Source: Limnomonas spitsbergensis (lineage: Eukaryota > Chlorophyta > Chlorophyceae > Chlamydomonadales). From it: a DNA stretch of 64,000 nucleotides. Positions 11,571-26,500 of the stretch are shown here, in pieces (position 1 is the stretch's first letter; each line of letters opens with the position of its first letter). The notes beneath the pieces are model-generated. The model saw only the letters and a program-made list of their open reading frames with translations. It was not told where the DNA came from and searched no databases. The stretch spans positions 3,653,501-3,717,500 of the forward strand of contig JAYJMM010000118.1 in assembly GCA_037349105.1 (NCBI GenBank), written 5' to 3'. The position numbers were made by a program, and so were the translations under genes.

Positions 11571-14500
11571 GCCATCTGTTCGGCTGTAGCACGAGGTAGG
11601 CTACTATGCTGATGCTGATTCTGGAGCTGATGTTCATGTTGGTGCTGGTGACGATGCTGATGCTGACATTGCTACTTGTGCTGGTGCTGATGCTGATGCT
11701 GATTCCAGTCTCATGTCGATGCCAATGCTCAGGCTCAGCCTCACCTTCAACCTTAAATACCTGAGCCCCACACCTTCAGCCCTACTCTGATGTGACCTTG
11801 AACCTACGTTCCCAGGGGCTAGTCTATCAAGAAATTATTGACCCTAAATCCTTGACCCTAAAGCAAATTTGCCTTCACCCGTTTTGTCTGATGTACATCC
11901 TGGTGTGGAACTGGGTCAACAATATTACGCACATCCTGATGTACAACATGATGTACAACCATACAAATTGATTTGTTCTTCGGCAGGTATTTTTCCTGAT
12001 GGCCTGGCGCAGCAGCTGGGCTTACCATGGTTACTTCAGCTGTTGAGGTCCTTCTGTTCAGTGCTGGTGGTGTGCTGGCAACAACGGCGGCAGCGGCCTC
12101 ATCTGCCCCTTTCGTCTCCAACTCAGAGGGCTGGGCCCTCCCACCAGGCCAAGGACCTCTAAGTTGATCGGAGGCCAGCTGCTAGGCCATCCTGGCCGTC
12201 CTGAGGGGTCTGATGCTAGCGGAGGGCCTGCCAGCAAGGTATGTCAGCAAAGAGGGGCACTCGCCTGAAACAACTAATATGCCCTGAGGTGTGGATAAAG
12301 GGAACCATCTGTTCGGCTGTAGCACGAGGTAGGCTACTATGCTGATGTTGATTCTGGAGCTGATGCTGATGTTGGTGCTGGTGATGATTCTGATGCTGAC
12401 ATTGCTACTTGTGCTGGTGCTGATGCTGATGCTGATTCCAGTCTCATGTCGATGCCAATGCTCAGGCTCAGCCTCACCTTCAACCTTGAATACCTGAGCC
12501 CCACACCTTCAGCCCTACTCTGATGTGACCTTGAACCTACGTTCCCAAGGGCTGGACTGTCAAGAAATTCTTGACCCTAAATCCTTGACCCTAAAGCAAA
12601 ATTTTCATCACCCGTTTTGTCTGATGTACATCCTGGTGTGGAACTGGGTCAACAATAGTACGCACATCCTGATGTACAACATGATGTTCAACCATACGAA
12701 TTGATTTGTTCTTCGGCAGGTATTTTTCCTGATGGCCTGGTGCATCAGCAAGGCTTGCCATGGTTACTTCAGCTGCTGCTGTCCTTCTGGTCAGTGCTGG
12801 TGGCGTGCTAGCAACAACGGTGGCAGCGGCCTCATCTGCCCCTTTCGTCTCCAACTCGGAGGGCTGGGCCCTCTCACCAGGCCAAGGACCTCTAAGTTGA
12901 TCGGAGGCCAGCTGCTAGGCCATCCTTGCCGTCCTGAGGGGTCTGATGCTAGCGGAGGGCCTGCCAGCAAGGTATGTCGGCAAAGAGGGGCACTCGCCTG
13001 AAAAAACTAAAATGCCCTGAGGTGTGGATAAAGGGAGCCATCTGTTCGGCTGTAGCGCTAGGTAGGCTACTATGCTGATGCTGATTCTGGAGCTGATGTT
13101 GATGTTGGTGCTGGTGATGATGCTGATGCTGACATTGCTACGTGTGCTGGTGCTGATGCTGATGCTGACATTGCTACGTGTGCTGGTGCTGATGCTGATG
13201 CTGATTCCAGTCTCATGTCGATGCCAATGCTCAGGCTCAGCCTCACCTTCAACCTTGAATACCTGAGCCCCACACCTTCAGCCCTACTCTGATGTGACCT
13301 TGAACCTACGTTCCCAGGGGCTGGACTGTCAATAATTTATTGACCCTACATGTCTGGTGTGGAAGTGGGTCAACAATATTACGCACATCCTGATGTACAA
13401 CATGATGTACAACCATACAAATTGATTTGTTCTTCCGCAGGTATTTTACCTGTTGGCCTGGTGCAGCAGCTGGGCTTGCCATGGTTACTTCAGCTGCTGC
13501 TGTCCTTCTGTTTAGTGCTGGTGGCGTGCTGGCAACAACGGCGGCAGCGGCCCCATCTGCCCCTTTCGTCTCCAGCTCAGAGGGCTGGGCCCTCCCACCA
13601 GGCCAAGGACCTCCAAGTTGATCGGAGGCCAGCTGCTAGGCCATCCTGGCCGTCCTGAGGGGTCTGATGCTAGCAGAGGGCCTGCCAGCAAGGTATGTCG
13701 GCAAAGAGGGGCACTCGCCTGAAACAACTAATATGCCCTGAGGTGTGGATAAGGGGAGCCATCTGTTCGGCTGTAGCACGAGGTAGGCTACTATGCTGAT
13801 GCTGATTCTGGAGCTGATGTTGATGTTGGTGCTGGTGACGATGCTGATGCTGACATTGCTACTTGTGCTGGTGCTGATGCTGATGCTGATTCCAGTCTCA
13901 TGTCGATGCCAATGCTCAGGCTCAGCCTCACCTTCAACCTTGAATACCTGAGCCCCACACCTTCAGCCCTACTCTGATGTGACCTTGAACCTACGTTCCC
14001 AGGGGCTAGTCTATCAAGAAATTCTTGACCCTAAATCCTTGACCCTAAAGCAAATTTGCCTTCACCCGTTTTGTCTGATGTACATCCTGGTGTGGAACTG
14101 GGTCAACAATATTACGCACGTCCTGATGTACAACATGATGTACAACCATACAAATTGATTTGTTCTTCGGCAGGTATTTTTCCTGATGGCCTGGCGCAGC
14201 AGCTGGGCTTACCATGGTTACTTCAGCTGTTGAGGTCCTTCTGTTCAGTGCTGGTGGTGTGCTGGCAACAACGGCGGCAGCGGCCTCATCTGCCCCTTTC
14301 GTCTCCAACTCAGAGGGCTGGGCCCTCCCACCAGGCCAAGGACCTCTAAGTTGATCGGAGGCCAGCTGCTAGGCCATCCTGGCCGTCCTGAGGGGTCTGA
14401 TGCTAGCGGAGGGCCTGCCAGCAAGGTATGTCGGCAAAGAGGGGCACTCGCCTGAAAAAACGAATATGCCCTGAGGTGTGGATAAAGGGAACCATCTGTT

Positions 14501-17500
14501 CGGCTGTAGCACGAGGTAGGCTACTATGCTGATGTTGATTCTGGAGCTGATGTTGATGTTGGTGCTGGTGATGATTCTGATGCTGACATTGCTACTTGTG
14601 CTGGTGCTGATGCTGATGCTGATTCCAGTCTCATGTCGATGCCAATGCTCAGGCTCAGCCTCACCTTCAACCTTGAATACCTGAGCCCCACACCTTCAGC
14701 CCTACTCTGATGTGACCTTGAACCTACGTTCCCAAGGGCTGGACTGTCAAGAAATTCTTGACCCTAAATCCTTGACCCTAAAGCAAAATTTTCATCACCC
14801 GTTTTGTCTGATGTACATCCTGGTGTGGAACTGGGTCAACAATAGTACGCACATCCTGATGTACAACATGATGTTCAACCATACGAATTGATTTGTTTTT
14901 CCGCAGGTATTTTTCCCTGATGGCCTGGTGCATCAGCAAGGCTTGCCATGGTTACTTCAGCTGCTGCTGTCCTTCTGTTCAGTGCTGGTGGCGTGCTAGC
15001 AACAACGGTGGCAGCGGCCTCATCTGCCCCTTTCGTCTCCAACTCGGAGGGCTGGGCCCTCTCACCAGGCCAAGGACCTCTAAGTTGATCGGAGGCCAGC
15101 TGCTAGGCCATCCTTGCCGTCCTGAGGGGTCTGATGCTAGCGGAGGGCCTGCCAGCAAGGTATGTCGGCAAAGAGGGGCACTCGCCTGAAAAAACGAATA
15201 TGCCCTGAGGTGTGGATAAAGGGAGCCATCTGTTCGGCTGTAGCACTAGGTAGGCTACTATGCTGATGCTGATTCTGGAGCTGATGTTGATGTTGGTGCT
15301 GGTGATGATGCTGATGCTGACATTGCTACGTGTGCTGGTGCTGATGCTGATGCTGACATTGCTACGTGTGCTGGTGCTGATGCTGATGCTGATTCCAGTC
15401 TCATGTCGATGCCAATGCTCAGGCTCAGCCTCACCTTCAACCTTGAATACCTGAGCCCCACACCTTCAGCCCTACTCTGATGTGACCTTGAACCTACGTT
15501 CCCAGGGGCTGGACTGTCAATAATTTTATTGACCCTACATGTCTGGTGTGGAAGTGGGTCAACAATATTACGCACATCCTGATGTACAACATGATGTACA
15601 ACCATACAAATTGATTTGTTCTTCCGCAGGTATTTTACCTGTTGGCCTGGTGCAGCAGCTGGGCTTGCCATGGTTACTTCAGCTGCTGCTGTCCTTCTGT
15701 TCAGTGCTGGTGGCGTGCTGGCAACAACGGCGGCAGCGGCCCCATCTGCCCCTTTCGTCTCCAACTCAGAGGGCTGGGCCCTCCCACCAGGCCAAGGACC
15801 TCCAAGTTGATCGGAGGCCAGCTGCTAGGCCATCCTGGCCGTCCTGAGGGGTCTGATGCTAGCAGGAGGGCCTGCCAGCAAGGTATGTCGGCAAAGAGGG
15901 GCACTCGCCTGAAACAACTAATATGCCCTGAGGTGTGGATAAGGGGAGCCATCTGTTCGGCTGTAGCACGAGGTAGGCTACTATGCTGATGCTGATTCTG
16001 GAGCTGATGTTCATGTTGGTGCTGGTGACGATGCTGATGCTGACATTGCTACTTGTGCTGGTGCTGATGCTGATGCTGATTCCAGTCTCATGTCGATGCC
16101 AATGCTCAGGCTCAGCCTCACCTTCAACCTTAATACCTGAGCCCCACACCTTCAGCCCTACTCTGATGTGACCTTGAACCTACGTTCCCAGGGGCTAGTC
16201 TATCAAGAAATTATTGACCCTAAATCCTTGACCCTAAAGCAAATTTGCCTTCACCCGTTTTGTCTGATGTACATCCTGGTGTGGAACTGGGTCAACAATA
16301 TTACGCACATCCTGATGTACAACATGATGTACAACCATACAAATTGATTTGTTCTTCGGCAGGTATTTTTCCTGATGGCCTGGCGCAGCAGCTGGGCTTA
16401 CCATGGTTACTTCAGCTGTTGAGGTCCTTCTGTTCAGTGCTGGTGGTGTGCTGGCAACAACGGCGGCAGCGGCCTCATCTGCCCCTTTCGTCTCCAACTC
16501 AGAGGGCTGGGCCCTCCCACCAGGCCAAGGACCTCTAAGTTGATCGGAGGCCAGCTGCTAGGCCATCCTGGCCGTCCTGAGGGGTCTGATGCTAGCGGAG
16601 GGCCTGCCAGCAAGGTATGTCAGCAAAGAGGGGCACTCGCCTGAAACAACTAATATGCCCTGAGGTGTGGATAAAGGGAACCATCTGTTCGGCTGTAGCA
16701 CGAGGTAGGCTACTATGCTGATGTTGATTCTGGAGCTGATGCTGATGTTGGTGCTGGTGATGATTCTGATGCTGACATTGCTACTTGTGCTGGTGCTGAT
16801 GCTGATGCTGATTCCAGTCTCATGTCGATGCCAATGCTCAGGCTCAGCCTCACCTTCAACCTTGAATACCTGAGCCCCACACCTTCAGCCCTACTCTGAT
16901 GTGACCTTGAACCTACGTTCCCAAGGGCTGGACTGTCAAGAAATTCTTGACCCTAAATCCTTGACCCTAAAGCAAAATTTTCATCACCCGTTTTGTCTGA
17001 TGTACATCCTGGTGTGGAACTGGGTCAACAATAGTACGCACATCCTGATGTACAACATGATGTTCAACCATACGAATTGATTTGTTCTTCGGCAGGTATT
17101 TTTCCTGATGGCCTGGTGCATCAGCAAGGCTTGCCATGGTTACTTCAGCTGCTGCTGTCCTTCTGGTCAGTGCTGGTGGCGTGCTAGCAACAACGGTGGC
17201 AGCGGCCTCATCTGCCCCTTTCGTCTCCAACTCGGAGGGCTGGGCCCTCTCACCAGGCCAAGGACCTCTAAGTTGATCGGAGGCCAGCTGCTAGGCCATC
17301 CTTGCCGTCCTGAGGGGTCTGATGCTAGCGGAGGGCCTGCCAGCAAGGTATGTCGGCAAAGAGGGGCACTCGCCTGAAAAAACTAAATATGCCCTGAGGT
17401 GTGGATAAAGGGAGCCATCTGTTCGGCTGTAGCGCTAGGTAGGCTACTATGCTGATGCTGATTCTGGAGCTGATGTTGATGTTGGTGCTGGTGATGATGC

Positions 17501-20500
17501 TGATGCTGACATTGCTACGTGTGCTGGTGCTGATGCTGATGCTGACATTGCTACGTGTGCTGGTGCTGATGCTGATGCTGATTCCAGTCTCATGTCGATG
17601 CCAATGCTCAGGCTCAGCCTCACCTTCAACCTTGAATACCTGAGCCCCACACCTTCAGCCCTACTCTGATGTGACCTTGAACCTACGTTCCCAGGGGCTG
17701 GACTGTCAATAATTTATTGACCCTACATGTCTGGTGTGGAAGTGGGTCAACAATATTACGCACATCCTGATGTACAACATGATGTACAACCATACAAATT
17801 GATTTGTTCTTCCGCAGGTATTTTACCTGTTGGCCTGGTGCAGCAGCTGGGCTTGCCATGGTTACTTCAGCTGCTGCTGTCCTTCTGTTTAGTGCTGGTG
17901 GCGTGCTGGCAACAACGGCGGCAGCGGCCCCATCTGCCCCTTTCGTCTCCAGCTCAGAGGGCTGGGCCCTCCCACCAGGCCAAGGACCTCCAAGTTGATC
18001 GGAGGCCAGCTGCTAGGCCATCCTGGCCGTCCTGAGGGGTCTGATGCTAGCAGAGGGCCTGCCAGCAAGGTATGTCGGCAAAGAGGGGCACTCGCCTGAA
18101 ACAACTAATATGCCCTGAGGTGTGGATAAGGGGAGCCATCTGTTCGGCTGTAGCACGAGGTAGGCTACTATGCTGATGCTGATTCTGGAGCTGATGTTGA
18201 TGTTGGTGCTGGTGACGATGCTGATGCTGACATTGCTACTTGTGCTGGTGCTGATGCTGATGCTGATTCCAGTCTCATGTCGATGCCAATGCTCAGGCTC
18301 AGCCTCACCTTCAACCTTGAATACCTGAGCCCCACACCTTCAGCCCTACTCTGATGTGACCTTGAACCTACGTTCCCAGGGGCTAGTCTATCAAGAAATT
18401 CTTGACCCTAAATCCTTGACCCTAAAGCAAATTTGCCTTCACCCGTTTTGTCTGATGTACATCCTGGTGTGGAACTGGGTCAACAATATTACGCACGTCC
18501 TGATGTACAACATGATGTACAACCATACAAATTGATTTGTTCTTCGGCAGGTATTTTTCCTGATGGCCTGGCGCAGCAGCTGGGCTTACCATGGTTACTT
18601 CAGCTGTTGAGGTCCTTCTGTTCAGTGCTGGTGGTGTGCTGGCAACAACGGCGGCAGCGGCCTCATCTGCCCCTTTCGTCTCCAACTCAGAGGGCTGGGC
18701 CCTCCCACCAGGCCAAGGACCTCTAAGTTGATCGGAGGCCAGCTGCTAGGCCATCCTGGCCGTCCTGAGGGGTCTGATGCTAGCGGAGGGCCTGCCAGCA
18801 AGGTATGTCGGCAAAGAGGGGCACTCGCCTGAAAAAACGAATATGCCCTGAGGTGTGGATAAAGGGAACCATCTGTTCGGCTGTAGCACGAGGTAGGCTA
18901 CTATGCTGATGTTGATTCTGGAGCTGATGTTGATGTTGGTGCTGGTGATGATTCTGATGCTGACATTGCTACTTGTGCTGGTGCTGATGCTGATGCTGAT
19001 TCCAGTCTCATGTCGATGCCAATGCTCAGGCTCAGCCTCACCTTCAACCTTGAATACCTGAGCCCCACACCTTCAGCCCTACTCTGATGTGACCTTGAAC
19101 CTACGTTCCCAAGGGCTGGACTGTCAAGAAATTCTTGACCCTAAATCCTTGACCCTAAAGCAAAATTTTCATCACCCGTTTTGTCTGATGTACATCCTGG
19201 TGTGGAACTGGGTCAACAATAGTACGCACATCCTGATGTACAACATGATGTTCAACCATACGAATTGATTTGTTTTTCCGCAGGTATTTTTCCTGATGGC
19301 CTGGTGCATCAGCAAGGCTTGCCATGGTTACTTCAGCTGCTGCTGTCCTTCTGTTCAGTGCTGGTGGCGTGCTAGCAACAACGGTGGCAGCGGCCTCATC
19401 TGCCCCTTTCGTCTCCAACTCGGAGGGCTGGGCCCTCTCACCAGGCCAAGGACCTCTAAGTTGATCGGAGGCCAGCTGCTAGGCCATCCTTGCCGTCCTG
19501 AGGGGTCTGATGCTAGCGGAGGGCCTGCCAGCAAGGTATGTCGGCAAAGAGGGGCACTCGCCTGAAAAAACGAATATGCCCTGAGGTGTGGATAAAGGGA
19601 GCCATCTGTTCGGCTGTAGCACTAGGTAGGCTACTATGCTGATGCTGATTCTGGAGCTGATGTTGATGTTGGTGCTGGTGATGATGCTGATGCTGACATT
19701 GCTACGTGTGCTGGTGCTGATGCTGATGCTGACATTGCTACGTGTGCTGGTGCTGATGCTGATGCTGATTCCAGTCTCATGTCGATGCCAATGCTCAGGC
19801 TCAGCCTCACCTTCAACCTTGAATACCTGAGCCCCACACCTTCAGCCCTACTCTGATGTGACCTTGAACCTACGTTCCCAGGGGCTGGACTGTCAATAAT
19901 TTATTGACCCTACATGTCTGGTGTGGAAGTGGGTCAACAATATTACGCACATCCTGATGTACAACATGATGTACAACCATACAAATTGATTTGTTCTTCC
20001 GCAGGTATTTTACCTGTTGGCCTGGTGCAGCAGCTGGGCTTGCCATGGTTACTTCAGCTGCTGCTGTCCTTCTGTTTAGTGCTGGTGGCGTGCTGGCAAC
20101 AACGGCGGCAGCGGCCCCATCTGCCCCTTTCGTCTCCAGCTCAGAGGGCTGGGCCCTCCCACCAGGCCAAGGACCTCCAAGTTGATCGGAGGCCAGCTGC
20201 TAGGCCATCCTGGCCGTCCTGAGGGGTCTGATGCTAGCAGAGGGCCTGCCAGCAAGGTATGTCGGCAAAGAGGGGCACTCGCCTGAAACAACTAATATGC
20301 CCTGAGGTGTGGATAAGGGGAGCCATCTGTTCGGCTGTAGCACGAGGTAGGCTACTATGCTGATGCTGATTCTGGAGCTGATGTTGATGTTGGTGCTGGT
20401 GACGATGCTGATGCTGACATTGCTACTTGTGCTGGTGCTGATGCTGATGCTGATTCCAGTCTCATGTCGATGCCAATGCTCAGGCTCAGCCTCACCTTCA

Positions 20501-23500
20501 ACCTTGAATACCTGAGCCCCACACCTTCAGCCCTACTCTGATGTGACCTTGAACCTACGTTCCCAGGGGCTAGTCTATCAAGAAATTCTTGACCCTAAAT
20601 CCTTGACCCTAAAGCAAATTTGCCTTCACCCGTTTTGTCTGATGTACATCCTGGTGTGGAACTGGGTCAACAATATTACGCACGTCCTGATGTACAACAT
20701 GATGTACAACCATACAAATTGATTTGTTCTTCGGCAGGTATTTTTCCTGATGGCCTGGCGCAGCAGCTGGGCTTACCATGGTTACTTCAGCTGTTGAGGT
20801 CCTTCTGTTCAGTGCTGGTGGTGTGCTGGCAACAACGGCGGCAGCGGCCTCATCTGCCCCTTTCGTCTCCAACTCAGAGGGCTGGGCCCTCCCACCAGGC
20901 CAAGGACCTCTAAGTTGATCGGAGGCCAGCTGCTAGGCCATCCTGGCCGTCCTGAGGGGTCTGATGCTAGCGGAGGGCCTGCCAGCAAGGTATGTCGGCA
21001 AAGAGGGGCACTCGCCTGAAACAACTAATATGCCCTGAGGTGTGGATAAAGGGAACCATCTGTTCGGCTGTAGCACGAGGTAGGCTACTATGCTGATGTT
21101 GATTCTGGAGCTGATGTTGATGTTGGTGCTGGTGATGATTCTGATGCTGACATTGCTACTTGTGCTGGTGCTGATGCTGATGCTGATTCCAGTCTCATGT
21201 CGATGCCAATGCTCAGGCTCAGCCTCACCTTCAACCTTGAATACCTGAGCCCCACACCTTCAGCCCTACTCTGATGTGACCTTGAACCTACGTTCCCAAG
21301 GGCTGGACTGTCAAGAAATTCTTGACCCTAAATCCTTGACCCTAAAGCAAAATTTTCATCACCCGTTTTGTCTGATGTACATCCTGGTGTGGAACTGGGT
21401 CAACAATAGTACGCACATCCTGATGTACAACATGATGTTCAACCATACGAATTGATTTGTTTTTCCGCAGGTATTTTTCCTGATGGCCTGGTGCATCAGC
21501 AAGGCTTGCCATGGTTACTTCAGCTGCTGCTGTCCTTCTGTTCAGTGCTGGTGGCGTGCTAGCAACAACGGTGGCAGCGGCCTCATCTGCCCCTTTCGTC
21601 TCCAACTCGGAGGGCTGGGCCCTCTCACCAGGCCAAGGACCTCTAAGTTGATCGGAGGCCAGCTGCTAGGCCATCCTTGCCGTCCTGAGGGGTCTGATGC
21701 TAGCGGAGGGCCTGCCAGCAAGGTATGTCGGCAAAGAGGGGCACTCGCCTGAAAAAACGAATATGCCCTGAGGTGTGGATAAAGGGAGCCATCTGTTCGG
21801 CTGTAGCACTAGGTAGGCTACTATGCTGATGCTGATTCTGGAGCTGATGTTGATGTTGGTGCTGGTGATGATGCTGATGCTGACATTGCTACGTGTGCTG
21901 GTGCTGATGCTGATGCTGACATTGCTACGTGTGCTGGTGCTGATGCTGATGCTGATTCCAGTCTCATGTCGATGCCAATGCTCAGGCTCAGCCTCACCTT
22001 CAACCTTGAATACCTGAGCCCCACACCTTCAGCCCTACTCTGATGTGACCTTGAACCTACGTTCCCAGGGGCTGGACTGTCAATAATTTATTGACCCTAC
22101 ATGTCTGGTGTGGAAGTGGGTCAACAATATTACGCACATCCTGATGTACAACATGATGTACAACCATACAAATTGATTTGTTCTTCCGCAGGTATTTTAC
22201 CTGTTGGCCTGGTGCAGCAGCTGGGCTTGCCATGGTTACTTCAGCTGCTGCTGTCCTTCTGTTTAGTGCTGGTGGCGTGCTGCCAACAACGGCGGCAGCG
22301 GCCCCATCTGCCCCTTTCGTCTCCAACTCAGAGGGCTGGGCCCTCCCACCAGGCCAAGGACCTCCAAGTTGATCGGAGGCCAGCTGCTAGGCCATCCTGG
22401 CCGTCCTGAGGGGTCTGATGCTAGCAGAGGGCCTGCCAGCAAGGTATGTCGGCAAAGAGGGGCACTCGCCTGAAACAACTAATATGCCCTGAGGTGTGGA
22501 TAAGGGGAGCCATCTGTTCGGCTGTAGCACGAGGTAGGCTACTATGCTGATGCTGATTCTGGAGCTGATGTTGATGTTGGTGCTGGTGACGATGCTGATG
22601 CTGACATTGCTACTTGTGCTGGTGCTGATGCTGATGCTGATTCCAGTCTCATGTCGATGCCAATGCTCAGGCTCAGCCTCACCTTCAACCTTGAATACCT
22701 GAGCCCCACACCTTCAGCCCTACTCTGATGTGACCTTGAACCTACGTTCCCAGGGGCTAGTCTATCAAGAAATTCTTGACCCTAAATCCTTGACCCTAAA
22801 GCAAATTTGCCTTCACCCGTTTTGTCTGATGTACATCCTGGTGTGGAACTGGGTCAACAATATTACGCACGTCCTGATGTACAACATGATGTACAACCAT
22901 ACAAATTGATTTGTTCTTCGGCAGGTATTTTACCTGATGGCCTGGCGCAGCAGCTGGGCTTACCATGGTTACTTCAGCTGTTGAGGTCCTTCTGTTCAGT
23001 GCTGGTGGTGTGCTGGCAACAACGGCGGCAGCGGCCTCATCTGCCCCTTTCGTCTCCAACTCAGAGGGCTGGGCCCTCCCACCAGGCCAAGGACCTCTAA
23101 GTTGATCGGAGGCCAGCTGCTAGGCCATCCTGGCCGTCCTGAGGGGTCTGATGCTAGCGGAGGGCCTGCCAGCAAGGTATGTCGGCAAAGAGGGGCACTC
23201 GCCTGAAACAACTAATATGCCCTGAGGTGTGGATAAAGGGAACCATCTGTTCGGCTGTAGCACGAGGTAGGCTACTATGCTGATGCTGATTCTGGAGCTG
23301 ATGTTGATGTTGGTGCTGGTGATGATTCTGATGCTGACATTGCTACTTGTGCTGGTGCTGATGCTGATGCTGATTCCAGTCTCATGTTGATGCCAATGCT
23401 CAGGCTCAGCCTCACCTTCAACCTTGAATACCTGAGCCCCACACCTTCAGCCCTACTCTGATGTGACCTTGAACCTACGTTCCCAAGGGCTGGACTGTCA

Positions 23501-26500
23501 AGAAATTCTTGACCCTAAATCCTTGACCCTAAAGCAACATTTTCATCACCCGTTTTGTCTGATGTACATCCTGGTGTGGAACTGGGTCAACAATAGTACG
23601 CACATCCTGATGTACAACATGATGTTCAACCATACGAATTGATTTGTTTTTCCGCAGGTATTTTTCCTGATGGCCTGGTGCATCAGCAAGGCTTGCCATG
23701 GTTACTTCAGCTGCTGCTGTCCTTCTGTTCAGTGCTGGTGGCGTGCTAGCAACAACGGTGGCAGCGGCCTCATCTGCCCCTTTCGTCTCCAACTCGGAGG
23801 GCTGGGCCCTCTCACCAGGCCAAGGACCTCTAAGTTGATCGGAGGCCAGCTGCTAGGCCATCCTTGCCGTCCTGAGGGGTCTGATGCTAGCGGAGGGCCT
23901 GCCAGCAAGGTATGTCGGCAAAGAGGGGCACTCGCCTGAAAAAACGAATATGCCCTGAGGTGTGGATAAAGGGAGCCATCTGTTCGGCTGTAGCACTAGG
24001 TAGGCTACTATGCTGATGCTGATTCTGGAGCTGATGTTGATGTTGGTGCTGGTGATGATGCTGATGCTGACATTGCTACGTGTGCTGGTGCTGATGCTGA
24101 TGCTGACATTGCTACGTGTGCTGGTGCTGATGCTGATGCTGATTCCAGTCTCATGTCGATGCCAATGCTCAGGCTCAGCCTCACCTTCAACCTTGAATAC
24201 CTGAGCCCCACACCTTCAGCCCTACTCTGATGTGACCTTGAACCTACGTTCCCAGGGGCTGGACTGTCAATAATTTATTGACCCTACATGTCTGGTGTGG
24301 AAGTGGGTCAACAATATTACGCACATCCTGATGTACAACATGATGTACAACCATACAAATTGATTTGTTCTTCCGCAGGTATTTTACCTGTTGGCCTGGT
24401 GCAGCAGCTGGGCTTGCCATGGTTACTTCAGCTGCTGCTGTCCTTCTGTTTAGTGCTGGTGGCGTGCTGCCAACAACGGCGGCAGCGGCCCCATCTGCCC
24501 CTTTCGTCTCCAACTCAGAGGGCTGGGCCCTCCCACCAGGCCAAGGACCTCCAAGTTGATCGGAGGCCAGCTGCTAGGCCATCCTGGCCGTCCTGAGGGG
24601 TCTGATGCTAGCAGAGGGCCTGCCAGCAAGGTATGTCGGCAAAGAGGGGCACTCGCCTGAAACAACTAATATGCCCTGAGGTGTGGATAAGGGGAGCCAT
24701 CTGTTCGGCTGTAGCACGAGGTAGGCTACTATGCTGATGCTGATTCTGGAGCTGATGTTGATGTTGGTGCTGGTGACGATGCTGATGCTGACATTGCTAC
24801 TTGTGCTGGTGCTGATGCTGATGCTGATTCCAGTCTCATGTCGATGCCAATGCTCAGGCTCAGCCTCACCTTCAACCTTGAATACCTGAGCCCCACACCT
24901 TCAGCCCTACTCTGATGTGACCTTGAACCTACGTTCCCAGGGGCTAGTCTATCAAGAAATTCTTGACCCTAAATCCTTGACCCTAAAGCAAATTTGCCTT
25001 CACCCGTTTTGTCTGATGTACATCCTGGTGTGGAACTGGGTCAACAATATTACGCACGTCCTGATGTACAACATGATGTACAACCATACAAATTGATTTG
25101 TTCTTCGGCAGGTATTTTACCTGATGGCCTGGCGCAGCAGCTGGGCTTACCATGGTTACTTCAGCTGTTGAGGTCCTTCTGTTCAGTGCTGGTGGTGTGC
25201 TGGCAACAACGGCGGCAGCGGCCTCATCTGCCCCTTTCGTCTCCAACTCAGAGGGCTGGGCCCTCCCACCAGGCCAAGGACCTCTAAGTTGATCGGAGGC
25301 CAGCTGCTAGGCCATCCTGGCCGTCCTGAGGGGTCTGATGCTAGCGGAGGGCCTGCCAGCAAGGTATGTCGGCAAAGAGGGGCACTCGCCTGAAACAACT
25401 AATATGCCCTGAGGTGTGGATAAAGGGAACCATCTGTTCGGCTGTAGCACGAGGTAGGCTACTATGCTGATGCTGATTCTGGAGCTGATGTTGATGTTGG
25501 TGCTGGTGATGATTCTGATGCTGACATTGCTACTTGTGCTGGTGCTGATGCTGATGCTGATTCCAGTCTCATGTTGATGCCAATGCTCAGGCTCAGCCTC
25601 ACCTTCAACCTTGAATACCTGAGCCCCACACCTTCAGCCCTACTCTGATGTGACCTTGAACCTACGTTCCCAAGGGCTGGACTGTCAAGAAATTCTTGAC
25701 CCTAAATCCTTGACCCTAAAGCAACATTTTCATCACCCGTTTTGTCTGATGTACATCCTGGTGTGGAACTGGGTCAACAATAGTACGCACATCCTGATGT
25801 ACAACATGATGTTCAACCATACGAATTGATTTGTTTTTCCGCAGGTATTTTTCCTGATGGCCTGGTGCATCAGCAAGGCTTGCCATGGTTACTTCAGCTG
25901 CTGCTGTCCTTCTGTTCAGTGCTGGTGGCGTGCTAGCAACAACGGTGGCAGCGGCCTCATCTGCCCCTTTCGTCTCCAACTCGGAGGGCTGGGCCCTCTC
26001 ACCAGGCCAAGGACCTCTAAGTTGATCGGAGGCCAGCTGCTAGGCCATCCTTGCCGTCCTGAGGGGTCTGATGCTAGCGGAGGGCCTGCCAGCAAGGTAT
26101 GTCGGCAAAGAGGGGCACTCGCCTGAAAAAACGAATATGCCCTGAGGTGTGGATAAAGGGAGCCATCTGTTCGGCTGTAGCACTAGGTAGGCTACTATGC
26201 TGATGCTGATTCTGGAGCTGATGTTGATGTTGGTGCTGGTGATGATGCTGATGCTGACATTGCTACGTGTGCTGGTGCTGATGCTGATGCTGACATTGCT
26301 ACGTGTGCTGGTGCTGATGCTGATGCTGATTCCAGTCTCATGTCGATGCCAATGCTCAGGCTCAGCCTCACCTTCAACCTTGAATACCTGAGCCCCACAC
26401 CTTCAGCCCTACTCTGATGTGACCTTGAACCTACGTTCCCAGGGGCTGGACTGTCAATAATTTATTGACCCTACATGTCTGGTGTGGAAGTGGGTCAACA

